A stretch of DNA of 64,000 bases from JAUVPB01 sp965223695 (GCA_965223695.1 CBDCXJ010000027.1:124001-188000); one strand, 5' to 3'. Positions 34,749-43,564 are shown, numbered from the stretch's first letter. Translations and numbers: made by a program. The notes: generated by a model from the sequence alone, not told the origin.

Positions 34749-35630
34749 CTAGGCCGCGATGGCCTTTGTTTGGTGTTGTTGTTCGTAGTTGATGGGGCTG
34801 AGCATGTCGAGGCTGGAGTGGCGTCGGCGGGGGTTGGAGATGCATTCGATGTACCAGAAGATGCGCATGCGTGCGTGCTCGCGTGTGGTGAAGCGTTCGC
34901 GTTTGAGGAGTTCTTTCTCGAGGCTGGCGAAGAATGTCTCGGCGAGCGCGTTGTCCCAGGGGTCGCCGACGCTGCCCATGGAGAGATCGATTCCCGACTC
35001 CTTGGCATGGCTGCCGTAGGCCAGGCTCGTATATTGGGAGCCGTGATCGGAGTGCGCGATGACGCCGGCCGTCTCGCGCGTGTGGGCTGCCATGCCGAGC
35101 GCGTCGAGGACGAGCTCTGTTTTGAGGTCGCCGCGCATTGAGCGGCCGATGATTCTTCGGCTGTAGACGTCTTGGACGCAGGCGAGGAAGAGGAAGCCTT
35201 GCCCGGTCTGGACGTACTTGATGTCGCAGACCCAGAGCCGGTTGGGCTCTGCGCGCGTGAAGTCTCTGTCGACGAGGTCTGGTGCCGAAGAGCGCCCGGC
35301 CTCGCGGATCGTGGTGCGTGGCCCGCCGCCTCGTCCGTCTGCGCCTTTGAGGCCGAGCTGGCGCATCAACCTGGCGACACGCTTCTTGCCGACACGGACG
35401 CCGTGAGCGAGTCTGAGCTCGGCCTGGATTCTCGGGGCCCCGTAGATGCCTTCCGTCTGCTCATGCACACGCCGGATCCGAACCGCGAGGTCGATGTCGG
35501 CGAGCTCGCGATCGCTCGGCCCTCGCCGCTTCCACGCGTAGTAGCCCTGACGAGTCACACCCACGACGCGGCACAGCAGGGAGACAGGAAACTGTGCTCG
35601 CTCCGCCTCGACAAACCCAAAACACGTCAC
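34749..35630 (-). CDS. IS3-type OrfB transposase
   Basis: 293 residues from a GTG that overlaps OrfA's TGA (GTGA). HTH_21 (LLCRVVGVTRQGYYAWKRRG), and the rve core with LWVCDIKYVQTG, IAHSDHGSQYTS and PWDNALAETFFASLEKELL. The C-terminal ECISNPRRRHSSLDMLSPIN signature is present, so the protein looks complete. It belongs to the IS3 family but is distinct from the copy 1/2 element. Confidence 0.9.
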   Translation of the reverse strand: MTCFGFVEAERAQFPVSLLCRVVGVTRQGYYAWKRRGPSDRELADIDLAVRIRRVHEQTEGIYGAPRIQAELRLAHGVRVGKKRVARLMRQLGLKGADGRGGGPRTTIREAGRSSAPDLVDRDFTRAEPNRLWVCDIKYVQTGQGFLFLACVQDVYSRRIIGRSMRGDLKTELVLDALGMAAHTRETAGVIAHSDHGSQYTSLAYGSHAKESGIDLSMGSVGDPWDNALAETFFASLEKELLKRERFTTREHARMRIFWYIECISNPRRRHSSLDMLSPINYEQQHQTKAIAA

Positions 35631-35923
35631 GGCTTGTCGGTCTCCCTGGCGAAGAAAGCCGCGGCGCGCTTCAAGATCTCGCGCTCCTGGCGCAGCACCT
35701 TGTTTTCCCGCTCGAGCTCACGCAACTTCGCGCGCTCCTGCGAGCTGAGCATGTCCTCGCGCTCTCCCCGATCAGCCTGATCCTGGCGCAACCAGTTACG
35801 CAACGACTGCTCCGAACAGCCAAGCTCCAGAGCGAGCTGCTTCGGTCAGCGCTCCCCGCTCCCTAGTAGCCGCACCGCCTCAACACGGAACTCCGGCGGA
35901 TACGGCGGTCTCGTCTTCGGCAT
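35627..35923 (-). pseudogene. IS3-type OrfA with in-frame TGA
   Basis: MPKTRPPYPPEFRVEAVRLL, GSGER, then TGA (35846-35848), then PKQLALELGCSEQSLRNWLR and a leucine zipper (LRELERENKVLRQEREILKR). Related OrfA proteins have Ser at the stop position, so this is probably TCA to TGA. Sec insertion is not expected in this family; treat it as a nonsense mutation. Confidence 0.75.
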
Positions 35924-35990
35924 AACAACGCTCCTCTCCCGAACCCACAAGGCCCGAAAGCATCACGATGTCAACCAGACCGGGTCAACT

Positions 35991-36384
35991 CCATTCCTTT
36001 GATATCCGGGATAGCGATCACCGCACGAACGCTAGCCGCAGGGGGCGCTGCCGCAGCCACGGAGGCGGCATCACCCCTGCCCTTGCCGGCGCTGGTGCTC
36101 ACGGCCATCTCTCTTGCCGCCGCCAGGAACGTGGCCGGGTCGTGCGTGCCGCTCAGGGTTGTGGGGGCTTTTCTTGCTGTGGGCTGGGTTGTGCGGCTCG
36201 GGGGCGTGGAAGGCGCTCGTTGGTGCAGATGGTGCAGTAGCAGCTGTTTCTTCCGCTTGCGCGCGTGTGCGCGCGCAAAGAGGATGGAGGGATCCATCTG
36301 CACCTTCTGCACCTCTGGCCGTTTACCCTCAACACCAGGCCTCGAAGGGTGCGCTCCATGTTCGTTAGTGCACTCCTTGTGCAC
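35991..36384 (-). CDS. Hypothetical protein overlapping the D5 primase end, truncated by an IS
   Basis: Begins at a GTG (36384) inside the last codons of the primase-helicase and reads MHKECTNEHGAHPSRPGVEG, then a basic segment (FARAHARKRKKQ) and an Ala-rich stretch (DAASVAAAAPPAASVRAV). At 35990 the frame enters the IS3-type terminal repeat, so the original C-terminus is lost. It may be a separate small gene or a frameshifted extension of the primase. No family recognised. Confidence 0.35.
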
Positions 36385-37909
36385 TGTCTGCGCTACGCAG
36401 CGAGATCCCTGTCCAGCCGCGTATGCCGCCCCGGGTGGTCTCGTGCACCTCTTGCCACGCGGGGTCTGTGTTGATCTTGTCGGCGATCCAGCTGATGAGC
36501 TTGGTGGCTCGCTTGTTGTTGCGGCCGCTCCAGCTGTTCCAGGAGGCGAGCGCGGCCGCTCTTGGCAGCCAGCCGTCGCGGTCGGGGACGGCTAGGCACC
36601 GCTCTGCCCACAGAGCGGCCGCGTCCTCTCCCTGAACGTAGTCCTCCCCGGCTACTGTCCACGCCTTAGGCGGCGACGGCAGCCCATGGTCGAGGTAGCG
36701 GGTGGCGCCTTCGACGACCCACTGGAGAATCACCGGTAGTTCCTGTTTGAGCTGCCGTTCGAAGCCGGGTGCGCGCTCGCTTTCTGGGATCACGCGCTGT
36801 AGCGGGATCAGCACGAGCCGGCTTGCGAAGCCGCTGTCTGCTTCCGGTATCCGCGGCAGCCCGTTCGCGGCCGCGATCAGCTTGACGGTTGGCGTGAACT
36901 CGATCGGGTCCTGCCGCATGAAGCGGGCCTGGACGGGCTGGCCGCCGGTGATCGCCTTCACCCTCGAGGTCCGCCACGGAAGAGTCGGGGCCTCGTCGAT
37001 CCACAGGAGCCGGCGGCCTCGAAGCAGGGCCAGCCATGCGGGGTGGTCGCTGACGTTCCCGAACAGCGCGTCGTCGGGGGCGGTTGCGGCGTAGTCGCCT
37101 GCTGCTGCGGCGAGCGTCCCGAAGATCGCTGACTTCCCGCTGTTCGAGGTTCCTGAGACGAAGCCGAAGCGCTTCTCACGCACATAGGCGGTCAGGCAGT
37201 AGCCGGCCCAGGTTTGCAGCCACTCCTGCTCTTCGCCGGTAAAGGCGCGATCGAGAGCCTTCTTCCATTGTGGTGCTTCGCCGGGCCGCGGGGTTGCGCC
37301 CAGCCGCATCGTGATCCGCTCGCCTGCCGGGCCCGTGATCCCGCCTGTGCGCAAGTTGAGCACCCGGCCGTCCGCTGTCCCACACGTCTCAGGGTCCGCA
37401 TCCCAGTCATCGGCAGGGATGCACACGAGCGGCTCCAGCTCGCGGACGACCTTCAACGTCATTGTCCCGTACTGCAGCAAGCCGCTCGCCCGGTTCTCAA
37501 GCAGCACGCTGTGGACCAGCTCGCGGATCGCGTTGGAGCCTTCGTCTCGGCGCCACAGCCCGTCCCTGAGAAACCAGCCCAACCCCGGAGTGTGGGCGTG
37601 GCTCTCGCCGATCCCTGCGCCTGCGAGCGCGGCTGCGACCTCGATCTCGCCCAGCTTCGGCCCGCCCGCCGCGCGCCCTGCTCGCTCAGCCGACTCGAGC
37701 GTGGCCGCAACCTCCCGCGCCGGCAGCCCCGCGTCGAGAGCCGCCTCGGTCAGCTCTCCCTCGTCGAAGCGGCCGTCACGGGCGGCCTTAAACGCGACCC
37801 GGTTGAGGATTTCGTTCCTGGCCCCCTGCGGAGCGCCCCTGACCGCCTGGACGAAGCAGAACCGGCCGCAGGGGCGGCTCAACATCCGCAAGAACAGGAA
37901 TCCAGAGAG
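36365..37909 (-). CDS. D5-type primase/SF3 helicase of a plasmid or phage-like element, N-terminally truncated
   Basis: Recognisable from GAPQGARNEILNRVAFKAAR (the D5_N region) to the end. A Walker A motif GTSNSGKSAIFGTLAAAAG and Walker B-like RRLLWIDEAP mark the superfamily 3 helicase, followed by FTPTVKLIAAANGLPRIPE (SF3 motif C) and FASRLVLIPLQRVIP (arginine finger region). These P4/D5 proteins start replication of phages, plasmids and integrative elements. The primase-polymerase domain is missing: upstream of about 37850 the frame runs into an opposite-strand lipoprotein gene with no family similarity. The gene is a remnant of an integrated replicon; no integrase was found. Confidence 0.75.
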   Translation of the reverse strand, partial: LSGFLFLRMLSRPCGRFCFVQAVRGAPQGARNEILNRVAFKAARDGRFDEGELTEAALDAGLPAREVAATLESAERAGRAAGGPKLGEIEVAAALAGAGIGESHAHTPGLGWFLRDGLWRRDEGSNAIRELVHSVLLENRASGLLQYGTMTLKVVRELEPLVCIPADDWDADPETCGTADGRVLNLRTGGITGPAGERITMRLGATPRPGEAPQWKKALDRAFTGEEQEWLQTWAGYCLTAYVREKRFGFVSGTSNSGKSAIFGTLAAAAGDYAATAPDDALFGNVSDHPAWLALLRGRRLLWIDEAPTLPWRTSRVKAITGGQPVQARFMRQDPIEFTPTVKLIAAANGLPRIPEADSGFASRLVLIPLQRVIPESERAPGFERQLKQELPVILQWVVEGATRYLDHGLPSPPKAWTVAGEDYVQGEDAAALWAERCLAVPDRDGWLPRAAALASWNSWSGRNNKRATKLISWIADKINTDPAWQEVHETTRGGIRGWTGISLRSADSAQGVH

Positions 37910-37923
37910 GGGCCCATGTGTTG

Positions 37924-38514
37924 ATGAGACGACGGTTGCTCTTCGTTGCGCTGGTCTTGACGGGAACGCTGCTGCTCGCGGCCTGCGGCGGCGGCGATGA
38001 CGATTCCGAGGCCACCCCCGCCGAGGTGGCCACGGAGGAGGCAGCGCCTGAGCCAGCACCGGCACCTGAACCGGCGCCAGAACCAGAGCCCGAGGCTGCG
38101 CCGCCAGAGCCCGATGCGCCCGCTGAGGGCGCGCCGGGCAAGGAGGGGTTCGTCGCCAAGGCTGACGCGATCTGCAGGGACGCCAGTGAACAGGCAACCG
38201 CGCTGGGCGTCGAGCCCCCAGCGCAAGAACCAGAGCGATTCGAGGCTTGGTCGCTCGATTACCAGGACTCGGGCAGGCCGCGCTATCGGAGCTACGAGCA
38301 CTTTCGCCGCCGGAACAAGACGCTGAGACGGTGGACGAGATTCTGTCCAACTACGAGGCTGCCTATGCGTCAGTGCCCGACCGTGTTGCGGCATCGCTCG
38401 GGAGAGCGACTGATGCTGACCTTGCCATCTCTCAATTCCATTCGGCGTAGGTGGATGCGGCGGCCTACGGGTTCAACGACTGCCTCTTCTTCGGTCTGTT
38501 AGGTCTCGCGTCGT
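37924..38514 (+). pseudogene. Lipoprotein gene with frameshift and internal stop
   Basis: The ATG at 37924 opens a lipoprotein signal (RRRLLFVALVLTGTLLLAAC with lipobox LAAC), an acidic Pro/Glu-rich spacer (APEPAPAPEPAPEPEPEA) and EGFVAKADAICRDASEQATA. At about 38245 the frame shifts and LARLPGLGQAALSELRALSP continues to ISQFHSA, where a TAG (38448-38450) interrupts before VDAAAYGFNDCLFF. Related actinobacterial proteins carry a conserved terminal GF(K/N)DC, so the original gene ended near 38514. Two lesions of different kinds make true decay likelier here than in the other broken genes. Confidence 0.65.
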
Positions 38515-38694
38515 GACGCTTGGTCAAGCGGTCGTCCGCTCCAGTTCGCCTGAGGCCCGCGGTTAGGGGAGCGGCGACGAGTCGTTTGTGGGTGGCGGCG
38601 CCGCGGACGATGCCAACGTCGACTGGTGTGCGCACGTCGGAGACACCAACATCAGCTGCTACCGACCACAAGGGGACAACAAGACCGAGACAGG

Positions 38695-38722
38695 GAGAAG
38701 CCCGCCACCGGGCGGGCTTCTC
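38695..38722. terminator. 12-bp stem-loop, terminator-like
   Basis: GAGAAGCCCGCC (38695-38706) pairs perfectly with GGCGGGCTTCTC (38711-38722) around ACCG. Its GC-rich stem and position after the decayed lipoprotein gene suggest a transcription terminator or bidirectional barrier, though there is only a weak T content afterward. The rest of 38515-38847 shows no convincing gene. Confidence 0.5.
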
Positions 38723-38847
38723 TAACAGGAGCGCACCGCGAGGCGTTCGAAGAAGCCCTCGAATGGCCACGAATGGGCAGAAATGACGTCGAGGAGACGA
38801 TCGACCTGGAGGTTCGAGAGCACCCGCTAGGAACGAAAAAGCGGTGA

Positions 38848-38960
38848 CTACCAGGGCTCCTTGCGAGCCGGCGCGCCGCCAGAGACACGATCGGCCAAGC
38901 CCCGTTCGGTCAGCCAGCGCCGCCACGCATTCGCGGTCGCCTGAGCGAGGTCATCCACGG
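38848..38960 (-). pseudogene. C-terminal fragment of an unknown high-GC gene
   Basis: TSVDDLAQATANAWRRWLTE and RGLADRVSGGAPARKEPW end at a TAG at 38848-38850. Codon use is like the host, but upstream the frame enters the AT-richer island at about 38965 and loses all character. This suggests that the island's left edge cut a resident gene. The family is not recognised. Confidence 0.4.
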
Positions 38961-38964
38961 AAGT

Positions 38965-39815
38965 CTGAATATAATCACTGTCCTGCCTGCATAAACCATA
39001 AAACGTACTAGAGGACAACACGATGTGGAATCCTTTGACCGTGTACATAGCCCAGCAGATCAACACATATACAAGCATTGTGAACACTCCACCAACTCTT
39101 CCTAAGAACCATCGCAAGAGACAAGTCTTGCTTATTCAGTGTCACCCTGTACAAACCTCGTTTTTGAATGCACTTGAGTCCGTTGTACAACGAGGCCTGA
39201 GGGCCGGTGAGCAATGAAGTGCGCATCAGACGGCTGTACTTTCAAGGTAGCAAGAATGAATGTTACGGTGGCACAACATTCAATGCCGTATTAAGCAGCG
39301 AGGAGCAGATTGATTCTCTCAACCCTGATAGCATTATTTTACGCGAAACAATGGCAGGTTTGAGGAGCCTAGAGTCGGCGACCGATGACATCGTACAAGC
39401 GGTCACTGATTTGAGGTGGTGTGACTCTTTGGTGTTCGTATTTCCAACTTGGCATTTTAACTTCCCCGCTGCTTTGAAGGGTTACTTTGACCGGGTTATG
39501 CTTCCTGGCGTTGCCTTTAAGCTACCGCAAGACAACTCCCAACGCGCTGGCAAAACAGGCCTACTAGCAGGATTGATAAACGTCACCAAAGTTGGAGTTG
39601 TCACCACGTATGGAGCGAACCGACTAACCGTTTTCCGTGCTGGTGATAACCCCAGAAGGTGGATAAGTAGAGGGTTTCGCCCGTTATGCGCGCCGAATTG
39701 CCAGCTTTATGGTATGGAATATATGATATGCATGTTCAAACAGAGGCGAATAGACATGCATTTGTGAAAGAAGTGGAAACAGCGTATAGCACTTTCTAAA
39801 ACTTGCCAGGAACTG
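38965..39815. other. AT-richer foreign island
   Basis: Between roughly 38965 and 39815 the base composition falls to around half G+C, with A/T-rich words such as CTGAATATAATCAC, CATAAACCATAAAACGT and ATATATGATATGCATG, and codon use loses the strong GC-ending bias. Flanks on both sides are typical host DNA. The island covers essentially one gene, a flavodoxin-fold quinone reductase-like protein. Confidence 0.75.
39023..39767 (+). CDS. NAD(P)H:quinone reductase-like flavodoxin-fold protein, foreign composition, one frameshift
   Basis: ATG at 39023 begins MWNPLTVYIAQQINTYTSIV, followed by KRQVLLIQCHPVQTSFLNAL, the phosphate-binding start of the NQO/Kef-ancillary flavodoxin fold. At 39215 GAGCAATGAAG stops the frame; removing one A reads GEHEVRIRRLYF and continues through VFPTWHFNFPAALKGYFDRV and MLPGVAFKL, the family's FMN/active-site signature, to MHL. 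Total is about 247 residues, normal size plus an unusual N-terminal extension of about 30 residues. Codon use is unlike every neighbour. The protein would reduce quinones with NAD(P)H. The source could be a distant bacterium or even a eukaryote. Confidence 0.7.
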
Positions 39816-39825
39816 CGCCCCGAGC

Positions 39826-40875
39826 TCATGCCGGATCGTTGACGGCGGGGATGATCTCGTCGGAGTAGGTCTGGATCGTGCTCAGCATCTCCTTTTCGTC
39901 GACGCCGAAGAAGTAGATGCAGAGCTGGGTCACTCCGATCTCGCTGAGCTCGCGCAGCTTCGACGCGCAGTGGTCAGGCGGGCCGACGACGGCGAAACTG
40001 TCGACGAGCTCGTCGGAGATGACCGAAGCCGCCTCGGAGGTGCTCTCGTTGTGGTGGCGGTAGTCGTACGTGCCCTTGCCCTCGAGGCATCGCACCAGGT
40101 TCGCCGGCAGCTCGGAGCGGTCGTAGAACCTGAGCATGTCGAGAACGTGGTTCGAGACGAGAGCCGGGAACGCCCGGGCGAGGTCGCACGCTTCGCCGAT
40201 GTCGTCTCGAACGACCGAGGGCGTGCAACACACGATCTCGATCTCGCGAACGTCCCGCCCCGCCTTCTCGGCGCCGACGCGGAGATGGTCGATCGCCCAC
40301 TCGATGGTGGTCGGCTCGGCGATCTGCACGAAGATACCGTCGGCGACCTCGCCCGACCACTGCAGGATCTTCGGCCCATAGCCGGCGATGTACAGGGGCA
40401 TCCTCTGCTTGGGCGCCCAGGTCAGCTGGACCGAGAGCTGATCGGCTCCCTGCTCATGCCACTCCTCCTCACCAGGCGTCTCGGGCCGGTAGTCGATCTC
40501 CTGGCCACTCGCGAGGTCCTGCATCGCGATCGCGCTCTCTCCGAGCTCCTTGAGCTTGGCCGGCCGCTCGCCGAGTCGTCGCACGGCGCTGTCGCCTTTG
40601 CCAAGGCCCAGGACGATGCGTCCTCCGCTCAGCTCTTGCAACGAGGCGTGCAGGCTGGCGTTGACCGCGACGTGACGCGAGACTGGATTGGTGCAGCAGG
40701 CACCGATGATGCTCGTATCCGTGTTGAGCACGGCGAGGGTCATGTACGGAGACATCTCTCGCCAGCCGACCGGCGAGTCGGGCACCCAGAAGTAGCTGAA
40801 GCCCCGGTCCTCGGCGAAGCGGGCATAGTCCCCGACCTTTGGCCCCGGGTCACACATCATGCCGAACGAGAACAT
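39826..40875 (-). CDS. F420-type LLM-class oxidoreductase
   Basis: 349 residues from the ATG at 40875, which has GAGGGAGG upstream; the open frame extends further but that part overlaps the divergent peptidase gene. Luciferase-like TIM barrel features: FSFGMMCDPGPKVGDYARFA, FSYFWVPDSP, LHASLQELSGGRIVLGLGKG, and APKQRMPLYIAGYGPKILQW. Such proteins include methylene-tetrahydromethanopterin reductase-like, F420-dependent enzymes common in actinobacteria. Substrate unknown. It lies just beyond the AT-richer island and may have lost an upstream neighbour there. Confidence 0.85.
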   Translation of the reverse strand: MFSFGMMCDPGPKVGDYARFAEDRGFSYFWVPDSPVGWREMSPYMTLAVLNTDTSIIGACCTNPVSRHVAVNASLHASLQELSGGRIVLGLGKGDSAVRRLGERPAKLKELGESAIAMQDLASGQEIDYRPETPGEEEWHEQGADQLSVQLTWAPKQRMPLYIAGYGPKILQWSGEVADGIFVQIAEPTTIEWAIDHLRVGAEKAGRDVREIEIVCCTPSVVRDDIGEACDLARAFPALVSNHVLDMLRFYDRSELPANLVRCLEGKGTYDYRHHNESTSEAASVISDELVDSFAVVGPPDHCASKLRELSEIGVTQLCIYFFGVDEKEMLSTIQTYSDEIIPAVNDPA

Positions 40876-41002
40876 GGCCTCCCTCTCTTTGTGAGGGTGG
40901 GAAGCTACCCGCAGACGAGATTGCTCGCGTGCCGGTGGCCGATACACTCGCGCCCACGCCAGCGGGAGGCTCGTCACGGCACTCGAGGTTTCGGTCACCG
41001 AT

Positions 41003-42292
41003 ATGCCCGCCCTCGAGCGGGACTCGCTCTGGGCGCGACTCGAGGCGGTCGTGGCGACGGGCAACCGTTTCGGAGGCACGCCCGGCGAGGTGCGTTGCCG
41101 CGAGCATCTGCTCGCCGAGTTCGAGGGTTCGGGCCTCGAGCGGGTGCGAGCTGAGGAGTTTCCGTTTCTCGCCTACGAGCCCGGTTCGGCCTCGTGCACC
41201 GTCGTCGGCGAGGGCTGGACGATCCCCGGCACGGCGCTTCAGTACTCGGCCGATGGTGTCGTCGAGGGCGAGGCTGTGTACGTTGGCCGTTGCCAGCCGG
41301 AAGACGTCGCCGAGGTCGAGGGCCGCGGCGTTGACCTCACCGGCAAGGTCGTCGTCGCGCACTCATACCACCCGTGGCTGGTGGCGCCTCACCTGGCCGG
41401 CAAGGGGATCGCGGCGCTCGTCAACGTCGGCGAGACCCCCGACGGCCTGATCGGGCACTTCCCGGTCACGTTCTATCCGCACGGGATCGACCCGCCCTGG
41501 GAAGGACGGATTCGGCCCTTTCCGGGCGTCACGATCGAAGCCGAGGCCGCGCGGAGACTGTTGACCTGGATGGCAACCGGAACGGTACGCCTGCGCGTCG
41601 AGCATCAGGGCCGATACGTCGAGAAGACCTCAGCAAACGTTGTCGGCGAGATCCCGGGGCGCGACGCACCCGACGAGCGCGTCGTGATCGGCGCCCACTA
41701 CGACACGCAGGCTGAGGGCCCCGGTGCTGCCGACAACGGCGGCGGAGTCGCGACGGTGCTCGAGATCGCCGAGCGCTGGCGACGAATCGAGCCGCGACGC
41801 ACGGTGGTGCTGGTCTGCTTCGGCATCGAGGAGCTCGCGGCCTGGGGCTCGTACCACTATTGCCGGCAACACGTGGATGAGCTGGAGCAGACGATCGGGA
41901 TGGTGAACCTCGATGCCCTCGGGCTACCAGCGCCGGGCAGACGGCTCGTCGTCGCCGACCCGGCCATGCTGCCGTATGCGGCGGAAAGCGCGGTTCGCGC
42001 CGGGTTCGAGCCCGAAGAGGACATCGACGGCAGCCTCGGCGCGTGGGGCGACCACAACCCTTTCATCGACGCCGGTGTGCCGGCGTGCTTCCTCTGGCGC
42101 TACCCACCCCAGCATCCCTACTACCACTCCGCGGGCGACGTCCTCCGCTGGGTCGCCGCCGACCGTTTGCTCGAGGTCGCGACAGCGAGCGCCTACCTCG
42201 CCTACCGGCTCGCTCACGAGGCCGAACCCGGCCTGGGGCGCTCGCAGCCGACGGCTCGCTTCGTCGATCTGCGACCTCCCAGCGCCTCGTAG
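41003..42292 (+). CDS. M28-family zinc metallopeptidase with PA domain
   Basis: 429 residues without a signal peptide. Zinc ligands follow the M28 scheme: His in VVIGAHYDTQ, bridging Asp in GAADNGGGVATVLE, catalytic Glu and ligand in VLVCFGIEELAAWGS, Asp in MVNLDALGLP and His in PYYHSAGD. A protease-associated insert (about residues 90-175, KVVVAHSY, GIAALVNVGE) lies before the catalytic half. It is probably a cytoplasmic aminopeptidase or glutaminyl-peptide-like hydrolase. It is divergent from the LLM reductase with a 127-base gap. Confidence 0.88.
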   Translation: MPALERDSLWARLEAVVATGNRFGGTPGEVRCREHLLAEFEGSGLERVRAEEFPFLAYEPGSASCTVVGEGWTIPGTALQYSADGVVEGEAVYVGRCQPEDVAEVEGRGVDLTGKVVVAHSYHPWLVAPHLAGKGIAALVNVGETPDGLIGHFPVTFYPHGIDPPWEGRIRPFPGVTIEAEAARRLLTWMATGTVRLRVEHQGRYVEKTSANVVGEIPGRDAPDERVVIGAHYDTQAEGPGAADNGGGVATVLEIAERWRRIEPRRTVVLVCFGIEELAAWGSYHYCRQHVDELEQTIGMVNLDALGLPAPGRRLVVADPAMLPYAAESAVRAGFEPEEDIDGSLGAWGDHNPFIDAGVPACFLWRYPPQHPYYHSAGDVLRWVAADRLLEVATASAYLAYRLAHEAEPGLGRSQPTARFVDLRPPSAS

Positions 42293-42435
42293 CCGAGCTC
42301 TCTGACCGGGGGCCGCAGCCCGCTGACACTTTGCAGCGCGGCAAACCGCCACTAGCATGGACTTGGCGGTGGCCCCGCCCGACAGGGGAGGAGCAACGGG
42401 AGCCCCTGCCCAATCGAGGAGAGGACGTACCAGTC

Positions 42436-42645
42436 ATGGCGAAATCGAGTCACAGTGTCCAGAAACGCCGGCGGGAGCTAAAGATGCTGGAACGCCGTCA
42501 AGAGAAAGCGAACCGCCGCGCCGAGCGTATCGAGGCCAAGAAGCTCCGGGCCGAGGCCACTGCGCGCGGTGAAGACCCCGACGCCGACGGTGCTGCCGCG
42601 CCCGCCGACACGGCGGAAGAGAGCGACCCGCCCGCGCCCGCTTAG
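42436..42645 (+). CDS. Small highly basic protein
   Basis: 69 residues: MAKSSHSVQKRRRELKMLER, then QEKANRRAERIEAKKLRAEA and an acidic alanine-rich tail. A long single helix with a strongly basic N-terminal half fits a nucleic-acid or ribosome-associated small protein. A GAGGAGAGG purine tract precedes the ATG by about 14 bases. No family recognised. The stop lies 5 bases from the end of the convergent LicD-like gene. Confidence 0.6.
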   Translation: MAKSSHSVQKRRRELKMLERRQEKANRRAERIEAKKLRAEATARGEDPDADGAAAPADTAEESDPPAPA

Positions 42646-42650
42646 CGGCG

Positions 42651-43553
42651 TTAGTCCTCGGTCAGGACGAAGTAACGGCCAGCCGCCTGCTCTGGGTCAG
42701 GGCGGTAGACGTAGGTCTTGCTCGGCTCTAGCGCTTCTTCGTAGAGCACTTCCTCGAGGCCGTTCGCGACGACAGTGACGGCGTAGTTCTCCGCGAGCGG
42801 GACGTAGAACCGCGCCGTGCCGCGTCGGTTCGTACGCGTGCGGGTGATCCCGGCGATCCGGACGTCGGCCCCGGGCACCGGTACGCCGTCGGTGTCGAGA
42901 ACCCGTAGCCGCGCCGTCTGGAGCGGGCGAAAGCGCACGATGAGCCATTGCTTCAGTCGGCCCGGGCGGCCGGGAACCGTTCCGGCGGGCATGGCGTCGA
43001 GCACGTCTTTCTCGTAGCCAACCCGCTTCGGGGTGTGCCAGTCGGGACCGTATTTGACCGTGAGGTAGTCGTTGGGCGGGCTCGGCACGAGGTACTTGTC
43101 ACCGATGAAGTCGACCGGCGTGAGCTCTTCGAATAGCCCAACGGGGAACGGGACGCCCGGGTAGTGGGCGATGGTTCCTTCGACCACGCGGTAACACTGC
43201 CAGTCGATCCGAATTCGGTACTTGAAGATCTTGACCGACGTGTACAGCGCTTCACGGGCGACCTCGACGTAAGCACCGCCGGCTCGGAGAGTCTCCACGA
43301 CTGGTTCGATCAGCGCCTGGCCGAAGCCGTGCAGTCCGATGATCGAGCCTAGATCGAGGTCGTCGTCCCACGGGATCAGTGCGCCGTCCCGCACGGCGCC
43401 GAGGCACGTTCCCTGTCTGAGGAAGAAGACGACCCCGTGCTCGTCTAGCGCCGCCTTGGCCTCGCGCATGAGTTGTTCGGCGTCAGCGATGTCCATCGGC
43501 GGGATCTCCCGCTCGAGCTGGTTCATCAAGGCAGCTGTCTCGACGTCGCTCAT
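42651..43553 (-). CDS. LicD-family phosphotransferase with C-terminal carboxypeptidase-regulatory-like domain
   Basis: 300 residues. The LicD signature is clear: FFLRQGTCLGAVRDGALIPW followed by DDDLDLG, which supplies the metal-binding acidic cluster of this nucleotidyltransferase-fold family. The C-terminal part (about 215-285: LRVLDTDGVPVPGADVRI, then AGITRTRTNRRGTARFYV) is a small beta-sandwich of the carboxypeptidase-regulatory type. LicD enzymes transfer phosphocholine, or related phospho-alcohols, from CDP-activated donors to cell-surface glycans. The gene follows, by 11 bases, a fusion protein that carries the expected cytidylyltransferase, so donor synthesis and transfer are linked. 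Confidence 0.82.
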   Translation of the reverse strand: MSDVETAALMNQLEREIPPMDIADAEQLMREAKAALDEHGVVFFLRQGTCLGAVRDGALIPWDDDLDLGSIIGLHGFGQALIEPVVETLRAGGAYVEVAREALYTSVKIFKYRIRIDWQCYRVVEGTIAHYPGVPFPVGLFEELTPVDFIGDKYLVPSPPNDYLTVKYGPDWHTPKRVGYEKDVLDAMPAGTVPGRPGRLKQWLIVRFRPLQTARLRVLDTDGVPVPGADVRIAGITRTRTNRRGTARFYVPLAENYAVTVVANGLEEVLYEEALEPSKTYVYRPDPEQAAGRYFVLTED

Positions 43554-43564
43554 CGTTGGGTCCT

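Larger units (their letters stand above)
34719..35990 (-). mobile_element. Third IS3-type element (about 1.27 kb)
   Basis: Imperfect inverted repeats: AGTTGACCCGTTTTGGTTGA at the left and, reading inward from 35990, AGTTGACCCGGTCTGGTTGA at the right. OrfB is intact and OrfA has an in-frame TGA. No clear target duplication was found, so the left junction with the IS481 remnant may have formed by recombination. Its right end cuts into a gene that overlaps the D5 primase. Confidence 0.85.

Noticed and set aside
35846..35848. In-frame TGA in an IS3 OrfA as a possible selenocysteine
   Set aside because: OrfA proteins have no redox role, related sequences have Ser there, and a neighbouring element has an equivalent TAG lesion; a nonsense mutation is simpler.
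36365..38350. Full 661-residue frame for the D5 helicase
   Set aside because: The first 150 or so codons are an Arg/Pro-rich antisense of a lipoprotein gene with no primase similarity; the true upstream part is missing.
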